Below, one piece after another: positions 8,905 through 17,607 of a stretch of 36,921 bases of DNA. Origin of the DNA: Gammaproteobacteria bacterium (GTDB lineage: Bacteria > Pseudomonadota > Gammaproteobacteria > GCA-001735895); NCBI GenBank assembly GCA_024232855.1, contig JAAEPH010000395.1, positions 1 to 36,921 of the forward strand. The letters are read 5' to 3'. A model generated the notes under the pieces. That model was not told the origin of the DNA and searched no databases. It saw only the letters and a program-made list of their open reading frames with translations. The number at the start of each line of letters is the position of its first letter. The first letter of the stretch is position 1. The translations under genes and the position numbers were made by a program.

Positions 8905-9284
8905 TGGATATATCGACGACCGTTAAAGCCCTTGGTGCGCTGGCACAGGAATCGCGTCTCAACTCCTTCCGCCAGCTGGTGAGCAGCGGTCCCGATGGTC
9001 TCGCGGCGGGTGAAATTGCGCGTCGGCTCGATATTCCGCACAACACGTTGTCGTCGCACCTGGCCATCCTGGTCAATGCCGGCCTGGTCAGCTCGCATCG
9101 TGAGAGCCGTTCCATCATTTACAGCATTGACTTCGACGGCACCCGCGCGCTGCTTTCCTTCCTCATGGAGGATTGCTGCCAGGGACGCCCCGAACTCTGC
9201 GCACCGGTGCTCGACAGCCTGCTGCCCGGCTGCTGCACCACCACTGACACCTCTGGAGAACCCAATGAAAAGAATGCGCGTTAA
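8904..9284 (+). CDS. arsR: ArsR-family arsenic-responsive repressor
   Basis: This 126-residue winged-helix repressor contains the ArsR-type helix-turn-helix GEIARRLDIPHNTLSSHLAILVNAGLV (about residues 33-60) and wing SHRESRSIIYSID. The usual ELCVCDL metal site on the recognition helix is absent. Instead the C-terminus has a cysteine cluster, DCCQGRPELC, plus a later GCC, resembling the C-terminal As(III) site described for the Acidithiobacillus-type ArsR. I chose ATG 8904 over the upstream in-frame start because the promoter -10 and the palindrome occupy the upstream codons. The gene overlaps the following remnant by 20 bases and probably heads the operon with acr3. Confidence 0.88.
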   Translation: MDISTTVKALGALAQESRLNSFRQLVSSGPDGLAAGEIARRLDIPHNTLSSHLAILVNAGLVSSHRESRSIIYSIDFDGTRALLSFLMEDCCQGRPELCAPVLDSLLPGCCTTTDTSGEPNEKNAR

Positions 9285-9432
9285 CCTCTCGGTCAACGAT
9301 CTGGTCGCGTCGATCGTTTTCTACAACTCTCTATTCGACAGCGAACTCGAAGTGGTCAAGAAAAAACAGGATGGTTCGACCTGCTGCAGGCCTGCATATG
9401 CTGTCGCAAAACCCGGCTTGAGCTGCTGTTGA
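9265..9432 (+). pseudogene. Internally deleted ArsI/CadI-like glyoxalase-fold gene
   Basis: The ATG at 9265 has a good ribosome binding site (CTGGAG). The first 27 or so residues, MKRMRVNLSVNDLVASIVFYNSLF, match the opening beta-alpha unit of ArsI/CadI proteins (C-As lyase or cadmium-induced; normally about 130-170 residues). The remaining part ends in STCCRPAYAVAKPGLSCC. This resembles the cysteine-pair tail found at the C-terminus of many CadI/ArsI homologs. The central metal-binding glyoxalase core is missing, so about 90 residues seem to have been lost while the frame stayed open for 55 codons. It is either a pseudogene or, less likely, a new 55-residue Cys-rich peptide. Confidence 0.6.
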
Positions 9433-9477
9433 GCGCCGATGGCACCCACATCAGCCTCTTCGATGGAGAGTCAGTCG

Positions 9478-10497
9478 ATGGGATTATTTGAGCGTTACCT
9501 CTCCGTCTGGGTAGCGCTTGGCATCGTTGTCGGGGTCATACTCGGAGCGTGGATTCCCGCCAGTTTCGCAGAGATCGCGAACCTCGAGTACGCCAGTGTC
9601 AACCTGGTGGTGGCCGTTTTCATCTGGATCATGATTTACCCGATGATGGTCAACGTCGACTTCGCCTCGCTCAAGGACGTCGGTAAAAAGCCCAGGGGGT
9701 TATGTATCACCCTGGTGGTCAACTGGTTGATCAAGCCCTTCACCATGGCGGCGCTCGGGGTTCTGTTCTTCGAGCACTTGTACGCCGGCCTGGTGGATCC
9801 GCAAAGCGCAAGCGAATACATCGCCGGCATGATCCTGCTGGGGGTGGCGCCCTGTACGGCGATGGTGTTCGTGTGGAGCCAACTGGTGCGCGGCGACGCC
9901 AACTACACGCTGGTGCAGGTATCCATCAACGACATCATCATGGTGTTCGCCTTCGCGCCGATTGCGGCACTGCTGCTCGGCGTCACCGATATTATCGTAC
10001 CCTGGGAAACCCTGCTGCTGTCGGTGGTGCTTTACGTGGTGATACCGCTGGCCGCTGGCTACGTGACGCGCAAGTTGCTGGATAACAAGGGCAATCATGA
10101 ACATATCGCCGATTTCAGCGCCCGCCTGAAACCTTTCTCGGTCATGGGCCTGCTGGCAACGGTGGTGCTGCTGTTCGGATTCCAGGCGCAAACCATCATC
10201 GACAAGCCGCTGCTGATCGCGCTGATCGCGATCCCGCTGATGATCCAGAGCTACGGCATTTTCATCGTCGCCTACGCCTGGGCCTACTTGTGGCGGGTGC
10301 CTTTCGATACCGCCGCGCCGGCCGCGCTGATAGGCACTTCAAATTTCTTCGAGCTGGCCGTCGCCGTGGCTATCGGCCTGTTCGGCCTCGATTCAAGCGC
10401 GGCGCTGGCGACCGTGGTCGGCGTGCTGGTCGAGGTGCCGGTAATGCTGTCACTGGTGGCTTTCGCCAATCGAACGCGTCACCGCTTCGTCCGGTAA
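9478..10497 (+). CDS. acr3: Acr3-type arsenite efflux transporter
   Basis: This 339-residue inner-membrane protein of the BART superfamily has about ten transmembrane helices. It expels As(III) using the proton motive force. Diagnostic segments are [14 protein letters not shown] in helix 2 and [15 protein letters not shown], containing the conserved functional cysteine, with [18 protein letters not shown] near the end. Start choice: ATG 9478 is preceded at good spacing by GGAGAG (9465-9470). Upstream in-frame ATGs at 9463 and 9439 lack such a site and would add residues unlike the family. It follows arsR and the arsI-like remnant on the same strand. No arsC reductase is in the window, so arsenate would need a reductase elsewhere. 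Confidence 0.95.
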   Translation: MGLFERYLSVWVALGIVVGVILGAWIPASFAEIANLEYASVNLVVAVFIWIMIYPMMVNVDFASLKDVGKKPRGLCITLVVNWLIKPFTMAALGVLFFEHLYAGLVDPQSASEYIAGMILLGVAPCTAMVFVWSQLVRGDANYTLVQVSINDIIMVFAFAPIAALLLGVTDIIVPWETLLLSVVLYVVIPLAAGYVTRKLLDNKGNHEHIADFSARLKPFSVMGLLATVVLLFGFQAQTIIDKPLLIALIAIPLMIQSYGIFIVAYAWAYLWRVPFDTAAPAALIGTSNFFELAVAVAIGLFGLDSSAALATVVGVLVEVPVMLSLVAFANRTRHRFVR

Positions 10498-10535
10498 AAA
10501 GTTATCCCGGCATTGAGATTGCGACTGCATCGGGT

Positions 10536-10641
10536 TCTCGCGGAGGCGCGGTGATGCAGGGGACGCGGAGGTTTAACCGGCGGTACAACCCCGAAAACCC
10601 CTGCGATCCCCGCGCCCCCGCGCCCCCGCGCCTCTGCGAGA
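10536..10641. repeat. Long imperfect palindrome between acr3 and the FAD oxidoreductase
   Basis: TCTCGCGGAGGCGCGG (10536-10551) pairs with CCGCGCCTCTGCGAGA (10626-10641) with one G-T type mismatch. The interior has further short GC-rich inverted segments and a run of CGCGCCCC units. It resembles the Cys/Pro-free GC hairpin repeats common between convergent genes in gammaproteobacterial genomes. It lies between the 3' ends of two convergent genes and could act as a bidirectional terminator or REP-like element. Confidence 0.55.
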
Positions 10642-10684
10642 AACAACCCCGGGATTCTCACCAGGCCGCAACGTGGCTGGAGGG

Positions 10685-12028
10685 TCAGCTCCAGGGGAAG
10701 GGGCTGTTGGAAACCGGGTGCAGCCTGCCCTCGGCATAGCGCGAAAAGCGGAACGGTTCCAGCAGGGAGCTCTTTTCACCGCAGAGCTCTTCGGCGACCA
10801 GCTTGCCGACGCCGAGCATCTTGTAGCCGTGGTTGGAGTCGGCGACCAGGTAGCAATTTTCACGGAACACATCGAATACCGGGAAGCTGTCCGGGGTAAA
10901 CGAGCCAATGCCGCCCGAGGGTTCATTCTTGTAGTACTCGAACTGGCCCTCGAAACGTTTCTGACAATGCGCCAGCGCCGAAGTCCACATGTGCGCGAAG
11001 TCCTCACCGACGATAAAGTCGGGGGAATCGACACCATAGGGATCGACCGCGACGTCGTCCGGATCGGTCTGGATCGCATAAGGCGCGGCGCCGCCCTGTA
11101 TGCCGCCGAAATGAAAATCGGGCTTGTAGTAGATGCCCCACATCTGATCGGTGATGAGGCTGCCGTCATAGTTCGAGTAGAGCGGCTCGTTGCTATCGAC
11201 GTGGATAACCGGCGGAAACTTGCCGTCGTTGGTTTTCTGCAATTCGGGATCGACACCCAGCGTGCCTTCCTGCAGAGACCAGTAGATCCACATCGGTATG
11301 TTGTCGTGGGTAACGCCGTCGGCGCCCTTGATGGAAATGGTCTTCGGTAACTCCAGCATGTCCCAGACCTTCTTCGCCCAGGGCCCGGCACCGATCACCA
11401 CCTGGTCGCAACCGATGTCGCCCCTGTCGGTTTCGACCGCCTTGATGGCGCCGCCGGCCGAATCGCTCTTGAAGCCGGTAACGGTGCAACCGGTCAGGAT
11501 TCGAACGCCTTCGTTCTCAGCCTTGCTGGCGAGCGCATACATCGCCTTCGTGTTATTCGCATAACCGCCGCGTTTCTCATGCAATACCGAGGTAATGCCG
11601 GTTGCCTGCCAGTCGTGGAACAGGGTTTTCATGTAATTCGACGATTCCTTCTCACCTTCGATGAAAGTCGACTCATAGCCAATATCCTTCTGTTGACGGG
11701 CGATGCTGGCGACATCTTCGTGCATGCTTTCCGGGCTGATCTGCATGTAGCCAACCGGGTGATAGCTATATCCCTCGGGATCAGTTTCCCAGACGCCGAC
11801 ACTGTGCGCCATCAGTTCGCGCATCGCCGGCTGGAAGTAATTGTTGCGCACCACGCCGCAGGCAATGCCCGAAGCGCCGGCGGCTATTCCGCCCTTATCG
11901 ACTATCAGGATATCGCGGCCATCGCCCATGCCCTTCGCTTTCAACTGCTGCGCGAGATGGTACGCGGTGCTCAAGCCGTGAATACCGGCGCCGATAATCA
12001 GGAATTTCACATGTGAAGGCATTGCCAT
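10685..12028 (-). CDS. FAD-dependent oxidoreductase (DAO family; sarcosine/dimethylglycine oxidase-like)
   Basis: This 447-residue flavoprotein of the D-amino-acid oxidase family has an N-terminal FAD-binding motif (IIGAGIHGLSTAYHLA, about 10-25). Further signatures are ASGIACGVVRNNYFQPAMREL and the second FAD contact VVIGAGPWAKKV. The C-terminal segment DSNHGYKMLGVGKLVAEEL is typical of the sarcosine oxidase beta-subunit/DAO group. The family demethylates or deaminates N-methyl amino acids in the cytoplasm. No alpha, gamma or delta sarcosine oxidase subunits adjoin it. In the context of choline dehydrogenase and betaine methyltransferase genes, oxidation of an N-methylated intermediate is likely but the exact substrate is unproven. 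It may be co-transcribed with the PLP enzyme 175 bases upstream. Confidence 0.78.
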   Translation of the reverse strand: MAMPSHVKFLIIGAGIHGLSTAYHLAQQLKAKGMGDGRDILIVDKGGIAAGASGIACGVVRNNYFQPAMRELMAHSVGVWETDPEGYSYHPVGYMQISPESMHEDVASIARQQKDIGYESTFIEGEKESSNYMKTLFHDWQATGITSVLHEKRGGYANNTKAMYALASKAENEGVRILTGCTVTGFKSDSAGGAIKAVETDRGDIGCDQVVIGAGPWAKKVWDMLELPKTISIKGADGVTHDNIPMWIYWSLQEGTLGVDPELQKTNDGKFPPVIHVDSNEPLYSNYDGSLITDQMWGIYYKPDFHFGGIQGGAAPYAIQTDPDDVAVDPYGVDSPDFIVGEDFAHMWTSALAHCQKRFEGQFEYYKNEPSGGIGSFTPDSFPVFDVFRENCYLVADSNHGYKMLGVGKLVAEELCGEKSSLLEPFRFSRYAEGRLHPVSNSPFPWS

Positions 12029-12203
12029 CGATCAACCTACCGTTGTCATATTTTTCGGAATTAGCGCCGGCAGTTGCCTGGTCGCGCGTTTTCAAGTTGC
12101 GCAAGAATATCCGAATTGATTGCACTAACGCCGAACTAGAACGACCAATCAAAAGACAATAACGACATGACCGGATGCCGTTAACAGGTAGTAAAAATGA
12201 TGA

Positions 12204-13361
12204 CTAAGAGATGCCTTCGACCGCTTTGCGGATGCGCTCGACGGCATCTTCGACGCGGCTGCGGGGACAGCCGAAATTGAGGCGCATGTAATTCGAATCT
12301 CCAAAATCACGCCCGGGCGACATACCCACGCCAGCATTTTCAAAAAATCGCGATGGATTTTCGAGACCCAGCGCGGATACATCGATCCAGGCCAGGTAGG
12401 TCGACTCGATCGGCGCCAGTCGCAATCCCGGAATGCGGTTGATTGCATCGATCAGGTAGTCGCGGTTGGCCGCCAGGTACTCGCATTGTTGACGATTCCA
12501 TTCATCGCCGAATTCGTAGGCCGCCTCCGCCGCGGCCAGCCCCAGCAGATTGACGTGCGGGACGATATACGGATTGACGGTCATCGACCGGCGCAGGCGA
12601 TCGTTCGCTATGATCGCAAAGGCGCAACCCAGTCCGGCGAGGTTGAAGGTCTTGCTCGGCGCCATCAACGTGATACTGCGTTGTTCAATCTGCGGGTTCA
12701 GCGATGCTATCGGAATATGGCGCCTGTCCCGATCGAGAACCAGGTCGCAATGAATTTCGTCTGAAACCAGGGTCAACTGCTGTTGCTCGACGATCCGCGC
12801 AAGCCGGGTCAGTTCGTCTTTGCGATACATCGCACCGCCCGGGTTCTGCGGATTACAAAACATCAGCAAGCGGCCCGGACGAGGCGGTTGCTGTTCGAGC
12901 CAATCCATATCAATGATCATGCGTTGATCGCGAATGCTCATTGGTATCTTCTGATTTTCCATCGAGTAATGCCCCGGCCCCGTCAAAAACGGCGGGTAAA
13001 CCACCTCCGGCACATAAATCAAATCACCGGGTTCGCTGGTGGCCCGACAGGCGAGGTAAAAGGCGCCGATTACACCGGGCAGCATCACCACCCAGCGAGG
13101 ATCGACTTCCCATTGGTAAAGGCGCCGCATGCGCTCGGCGATAAGCTCGGGCAAGCGCGCGGAAACCTGGGTGTATCCGTACACCGGGTGCTCGACCCGG
13201 TCCCGCAATGCCTGCTGAATATGCGGAGCGACCGCGAAATCGCTATCCGCCACCCACATCGGCAAGATATCCCTGCCCTGATATCTTTCCCACTTGGCAC
13301 TGTCGCTGTTACTGCGATCTACGATCTGATCGAAATCAAATATTTCTGTCATTACCGGCAT
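12204..13361 (-). CDS. PatB/MalY-type PLP-dependent C-S lyase or aminotransferase
   Basis: This 385-residue fold-type I PLP enzyme begins MPVMTEIFDFDQIVDR. The early segment RGDILPMWVADSDF-type (here RDILPMWVADSDFAV), the CNPQNPGG motif, SDEIHCDLV and the PLP-binding lysine K237 in APSKTFNLAGLGCAF mark the MalY/PatB cystathionine beta-lyase subgroup. The C-terminal RLNFGCPRSRVEDAVERI is typical. I set the start at ATG 13361, preceded by AGGA with a 6-base gap. A longer upstream reading would add residues with no ribosome binding site. Members cleave C-S bonds of cysteine conjugates or act as aminotransferases. Its role beside the FAD oxidases is unknown. Confidence 0.85.
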   Translation of the reverse strand: MPVMTEIFDFDQIVDRSNSDSAKWERYQGRDILPMWVADSDFAVAPHIQQALRDRVEHPVYGYTQVSARLPELIAERMRRLYQWEVDPRWVVMLPGVIGAFYLACRATSEPGDLIYVPEVVYPPFLTGPGHYSMENQKIPMSIRDQRMIIDMDWLEQQPPRPGRLLMFCNPQNPGGAMYRKDELTRLARIVEQQQLTLVSDEIHCDLVLDRDRRHIPIASLNPQIEQRSITLMAPSKTFNLAGLGCAFAIIANDRLRRSMTVNPYIVPHVNLLGLAAAEAAYEFGDEWNRQQCEYLAANRDYLIDAINRIPGLRLAPIESTYLAWIDVSALGLENPSRFFENAGVGMSPGRDFGDSNYMRLNFGCPRSRVEDAVERIRKAVEGIS

Positions 13362-13466
13362 ACAAATTCCTAAACCGTAGCGATCATAAGCCAAGCCATA
13401 ATCGCATCCAAGGTGTTTTACCGATTAACAATTGACCGGCTCGCATTCAATTGAGATGCTGCGCGC

Positions 13467-15113
13467 ATGAAAGGCGAATACGACTACATCATCCTCGGCG
13501 CCGGTTCCGCCGGCTGCGTACTCGCCAATCGACTCAGCGAAAACGGCGAACACAGCGTGCTGGCCGTCGAAGCCGGACCGATGGACAACAAGCTGCTGAT
13601 CCATATTCCCGCCGGCGTGCACTCGGCCTACAAGGACCCGAGCATCAACTGGAACTACGAGTCCGAAAAAGAACCCGACCTCGAGCAGCGCCCCATCGAA
13701 CTGCCGCGCGGCAAGGTATTGGGCGGTTCCTCGTCGATCAATTCGATGGTTTACATGCGTGGACACCCGAAGGATTACGATCGCTGGAACGATCAGCTCG
13801 GCCTCGGGGGATGGCGCTACGCGGATTGCCTGCCCTATTTTCGCGCCGGCGAGACCTCGGAGCGCGGTGAAAACAAGTGGCGCGGCGGCAGCGGGCCGCT
13901 CGGCGTCGCCCGCGCCAAACTCGACAACCCCTTGTTCGATGCGTTTCTGGAGGCCGGCGAGAGTTCGGGCCAGGGCCGCTCGGACGACCTCAACGGCCAC
14001 CGCCCCGAAGGGCTCGCGCGCCTCGACAGCACCATCCGTGATGGCCGCCGATGCAGCGCAGCGGTCGCCCACCTGAAACCGGCGCTGGCGCGCTCCAACC
14101 TCGAACTGGTCACGCACACACTGGTGGAACAGCTGTTGCTGGAAAACAGGCGCGCCGTCGGAGTGCGAGTCAGGCACCGGGGCACGACACAAAAGGTACG
14201 CGCGCGGCGCGAAGTCATCGTTTCCTGCGGCGCGATCAAGTCACCCCAGTTGCTGATGCTGTCCGGCATCGGCCCTGCCGGCGAACTCGAGCGGCACGGC
14301 ATTGCGGTTCAGCACGAGATGCCCGGCGTCGGCCAGAACCTGCAGGATCATCTGAAAATTCACTGCACCTGGAAGTGTGCCCAACCGATCACTTACGACC
14401 GCGTATCGAGACCCTGGAACCAACTCGGCATCGGCCTGCGCTGGCTGACCACGCGCCATGGTTTCGGCGCATCCAATATATGGGAAGCGGGTGGCCTGAT
14501 TCGCGGCAACGATCATGTCGACTACCCCAACCTGCAGTATCATTTTGCACCGATTTCAGCCCACTACGAGGGCCGCAAGATAAAACTGTCACAGGGTTTC
14601 ACGCTGCAGGTCGATCAACTGCGACCCGTGAGCAGGGGGCATATCGCGCTGATTTCGGCCAATCCGGCCGCTCGGCCGGCGGTGCATTTCAATTACCTGT
14701 CCGAGGCATTCGACCTGCGCGAACTGTGCGAAGGCTATGAAAAGATCAACGAGCTGATTTCACAGCCCGCCTTCGACGCACTGCGCGGCGAGCGCAGGGA
14801 CCCGGCCCCGGACGTCAACTCGGGTGCGCAGATCGAAAACTGGATTCGCACCACCGCTTCCACCGACTTTCATCCGAGTTGCAGCTGCCGCATGGGTAGC
14901 GATGACAATGCTGTCGTCGACGCCGAGTTGAAGGTGCATGGCCTGGAGGGTTTACGCGTGGTCGATGCCTCGGTCATGCCCGATATCGTCAGCGGCAATC
15001 TCAATGCGCCCACGCAGATGATCGCCGCGCGCGCGGCCGATTTCATTCTCGGCAAGAAACCTAAGCCGGCAGAGTTCGCCAGCTTCCACTTTCAGCATGA
15101 GACGTCGGGCTGA
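13467..15113 (+). CDS. GMC-family FAD oxidoreductase (alcohol/choline dehydrogenase-like)
   Basis: This 548-residue GMC oxidoreductase is the second in the window. It has the N-terminal [20 protein letters not shown] motif, the GMC signature [21 protein letters not shown], a catalytic histidine H469 in FHPSCSCRMG, and the closing segment VSGNLNAPTQMIAARAADFI. It is clearly paralogous to the betA-like protein at 5580-7247 but more divergent, and lacks the specific choline-dehydrogenase strings. It probably oxidises another primary alcohol. It is divergent from the PLP enzyme with about 105 bases between starts and convergent with the DadA-type gene. The ATG at 13467 has a weak GAGATG ribosome site. 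Confidence 0.87.
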   Translation: MKGEYDYIILGAGSAGCVLANRLSENGEHSVLAVEAGPMDNKLLIHIPAGVHSAYKDPSINWNYESEKEPDLEQRPIELPRGKVLGGSSSINSMVYMRGHPKDYDRWNDQLGLGGWRYADCLPYFRAGETSERGENKWRGGSGPLGVARAKLDNPLFDAFLEAGESSGQGRSDDLNGHRPEGLARLDSTIRDGRRCSAAVAHLKPALARSNLELVTHTLVEQLLLENRRAVGVRVRHRGTTQKVRARREVIVSCGAIKSPQLLMLSGIGPAGELERHGIAVQHEMPGVGQNLQDHLKIHCTWKCAQPITYDRVSRPWNQLGIGLRWLTTRHGFGASNIWEAGGLIRGNDHVDYPNLQYHFAPISAHYEGRKIKLSQGFTLQVDQLRPVSRGHIALISANPAARPAVHFNYLSEAFDLRELCEGYEKINELISQPAFDALRGERRDPAPDVNSGAQIENWIRTTASTDFHPSCSCRMGSDDNAVVDAELKVHGLEGLRVVDASVMPDIVSGNLNAPTQMIAARAADFILGKKPKPAEFASFHFQHETSG

Positions 15114-15177
15114 TGGACCTGGTCGACAATACCCCGAGCCTGACTGGCTAACCGCATCGCTCACCGCAATATGCAGG

Positions 15178-16419
15178 CTAAAGATAACGCGCCGGATCGC
15201 AGGGCGAAACGGGAAAGGGTTGTTCACTGCCGGTGATAAAATTTGCGATCAACTGTCCCGTAATCGGTCCCGTGGTCAGGCCCATGTGCGAATGCGCAAA
15301 TGCCAGCCAGAGATTTTGATGGCGCGGCGCGGGACCGATGATCGGCAGCGTATCGGGCACCGTCGGGCGACGACCCATCCACGGCTCGGGCGACAGTTCT
15401 TCGGCAATCGGGAAAGCCTCGCGCACCCGCGGCGTCACGCGCACCAGCTGGCGCGGATCCGACCTCGTCTCGCGCCGTACCAGATTGGAACCGGAGCTAA
15501 CCCGCAGTCCCGCTTCCATCGGCGCCATAACGTAGCTGCCATCGACATCGAAGACCGGGCGCGTAAGACGGGCCTCACCCGATGCTGCGAACACGCTATG
15601 GTAACCGCGCTCAATTGCGAGCGGGTTGGTATAACCCAGCTGGCCGATGAGTCCGGGAGTCCAGGCGCCCATGCAGACGACAACCCGGGGCGTTTTTTCA
15701 CAGCCCTGATCGGTAACCACTTCCCAGCCATCGTTGGTCGGGCGCAGGAACTGAATGTCGACGCGCCCGATATGCCCACCCGCGTCGACGAACATTTGCG
15801 CGTAAGCCTGGCAGAGCTTTTCGGGATTGCGAATGGAAATCGTCTCGTCGATCAAGACCGCCTGCGCGAAGATTCGTTTCAGATCCGGTTCGAGTTCATA
15901 AGCCTGGTCGGGACTCAACACCGTGTGTTTCACCCCGCAACGCTCCAGTAACTCGCGCTCGAGTCGGTCACGTAGAAAGCTTTGTCGATGACGATACAGC
16001 TTCAGGCCGCCGACCCGATTCAGTAAATCTCCGGCATCGGCTTCGGCAATCCATCGCTTGTGTATTTCGATCGACGCCAGGGTCAGATCGGCCATCGCCG
16101 CGCCGTCGCTTAAATAGGTCTTACGCCTGCAGCGCAAGACGAAGCGTAACAACCAGGGAAGCAAGGACAGCATGTGCGGGTAATGCAACAGGAAATCATC
16201 GTCGAGATTGAGTATCAACCGCGGCATGCGCGCCAGCAGTACGGGACTGGCGATCGGCGTGATATTACTGTAGCTGAGTAGTCCGGCATTACCCAGCGAA
16301 GTCTCTTGCGCGGGGCCGCGACGGTCCAGCAGCTTGACCTGGAAGCCGCGCCGCTGCAGTTCGAGCGCACAGCTTATACCGACAATCCCGGCGCCAAGAA
16401 CGGCAACAGGCTGGGTCAT
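15178..16419 (-). CDS. D-amino acid dehydrogenase-like FAD oxidoreductase (DadA family)
   Basis: This 413-residue flavoprotein opens VAVLGAGIVGISCALELQRRGFQVKLLDRR, the FAD/ADP-binding fold of the DadA group. Other hallmarks are TSLGNAGLLSYSNITPIASP near residue 40-60, VVCMGAWTPGLIGQLG in the middle, and the C-terminal WMGRRPTVPDTLPIIGPAPRHQNLWLAFAHSHMGLTTGP. The family oxidatively deaminates D-amino acids or 4-hydroxyproline epimers at the inner membrane and passes electrons to the quinone pool. Proline-betaine and hydroxyproline pathways use such enzymes, which would fit the neighbourhood. It lies 11 bases downstream of the GlxA-type regulator gene on the same strand, so it is likely in that regulator's transcript. 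Confidence 0.83.
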   Translation of the reverse strand: MTQPVAVLGAGIVGISCALELQRRGFQVKLLDRRGPAQETSLGNAGLLSYSNITPIASPVLLARMPRLILNLDDDFLLHYPHMLSLLPWLLRFVLRCRRKTYLSDGAAMADLTLASIEIHKRWIAEADAGDLLNRVGGLKLYRHRQSFLRDRLERELLERCGVKHTVLSPDQAYELEPDLKRIFAQAVLIDETISIRNPEKLCQAYAQMFVDAGGHIGRVDIQFLRPTNDGWEVVTDQGCEKTPRVVVCMGAWTPGLIGQLGYTNPLAIERGYHSVFAASGEARLTRPVFDVDGSYVMAPMEAGLRVSSGSNLVRRETRSDPRQLVRVTPRVREAFPIAEELSPEPWMGRRPTVPDTLPIIGPAPRHQNLWLAFAHSHMGLTTGPITGQLIANFITGSEQPFPVSPCDPARYL

Positions 16420-16430
16420 TCCAGCACCGG

Positions 16431-17438
16431 TCAGGCCTTTCTTTCAGTCGCGACCTGCGAGCGATGGTTACGCGGTGAACTACCAAAGTGCTTACGATAA
16501 CAGGCGGTGAAATACGACTGGGTTTCGAACCCGGTGGCAATCGAGATGTCGATCACGCTGCGATTGGTGTTGATCAACAACTGCTTGGCGTGCATCAGGC
16601 GCAGCGACAGGTAATACTGGCTGGGGGTAAGGTCGCGATACTTGTGAAACAGGCGCTCAATCTGACGTAACGACAATCGGCATTTCTCCGCGATCGTCGG
16701 CAACGACAACGGCACTTCGATGTTGTTCTCCATCAGGTTGATGACGTCGATCAACTTGGGGGCGCTCATCGCCAGGTCGATACGATCCGCCATTTGCTGC
16801 GAATCGATCTCGGTGCGGATACGATCGTGTTGAAACTGTTGCGAAATCTGCTGCACCAGCTTGCGCCCGTACTGGTTTTCGATCAGCTTCAGCATCATGT
16901 CGAGCGCCGCGGTGCCGCCCGAACAGGTAAACCGGCGTTCACCGATTTCATACAGCGTGAAGGCAACCTCGACCTGTGGATAAAGCTCCTTGAACACCGG
17001 AATATTTTCCCAGTGTATGGTACAGCGACAATCGTCCAGCAACCCGGCACGCGCGAGGATGAAGCTTCCGGAGCTGGCCGAACCGAGATTGACCCCCTGG
17101 CGGTCCAGGGACTGCAGGGATTTAATTGTGCCGGCATGTTCGAAATGCTGGGCCGTGTTGGGTGCGACGATGATCAGCGTCTCGAGATCCCTCGCCGTGG
17201 TCAGCGCCCGGGTCGGCACGGTGATACCACAGGATGCCGTAACCGGTTTGTCATCGGGCGCAAAGTACTCCCAGCGGTAAAGTTCTTTAGCGGACAGGCG
17301 GTTGGCGCTCCGCAGCGAATCGACCACGCAACTAAACGGAATGATCGGATAGCCCTCGATCAATAAAATGCCGATAGTTTCGGATTCGTCGCTTATTTTA
17401 TGACTCCGGAGATTGGTCTTGCCTGGTTTGGAACTCAT
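16431..17438 (-). CDS. GlxA-family AraC-type transcriptional regulator (first copy)
   Basis: This 335-residue regulator has two domains. The N-terminal DJ-1/PfpI-like amidotransferase-type sensor (about 20-190) contains ASSGSFILARAGLLDDCRCTIHWEN. The position where enzymes of the fold carry Cys is Ser here (ASSGS). The C-terminal AraC helix-turn-helix pair (about 225-325) ends with DISIATGFETQSYFTACYRKHFGSSPRNHR. This architecture is shared with GbdR and CdhR, regulators of glycine betaine and carnitine catabolism. I chose ATG 17438; GTG 17462 would add 8 residues. It reads away from the mttB-like gene, with about 170 bases of shared upstream region, and probably controls it and/or the DadA-type gene immediately downstream. 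Confidence 0.88.
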   Translation of the reverse strand: MSSKPGKTNLRSHKISDESETIGILLIEGYPIIPFSCVVDSLRSANRLSAKELYRWEYFAPDDKPVTASCGITVPTRALTTARDLETLIIVAPNTAQHFEHAGTIKSLQSLDRQGVNLGSASSGSFILARAGLLDDCRCTIHWENIPVFKELYPQVEVAFTLYEIGERRFTCSGGTAALDMMLKLIENQYGRKLVQQISQQFQHDRIRTEIDSQQMADRIDLAMSAPKLIDVINLMENNIEVPLSLPTIAEKCRLSLRQIERLFHKYRDLTPSQYYLSLRLMHAKQLLINTNRSVIDISIATGFETQSYFTACYRKHFGSSPRNHRSQVATERKA

Positions 17439-17478
17439 TCTATCGCAAATACCCGTATCCACAACTTGTTAGATCATC

Positions 17479-17504
17479 ACCCGCCGAGGGCAGATGGCGC
17501 GGGT
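17479..17504. promoter_or_regulatory. Inverted repeat in the glxA-mttB divergent region
   Basis: ACCCGC (17479-17484) and GCGGGT (17499-17504) form a 6-bp inverted repeat with a 14-base spacer in the intergenic region between the divergent regulator and methyltransferase genes. A regulator site is possible; the symmetry alone is weak evidence. Confidence 0.25.
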
Positions 17505-17607
17505 AAACAGTTCAGGGTCGCCCTTGGGTTAGCCCGCAAAAACGCCTAAAACCATACTGCCTGACTAAACCGATATCATATTTACGGGGTTGCCAGGAGT
17601 CGTCTCA

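Noticed and set aside
10685-12028. Subunit of a heterotetrameric sarcosine oxidase (soxB)
   Set aside because: The family resembles it, but no soxA, soxD or soxG lies nearby, so I kept the general DAO-family call.
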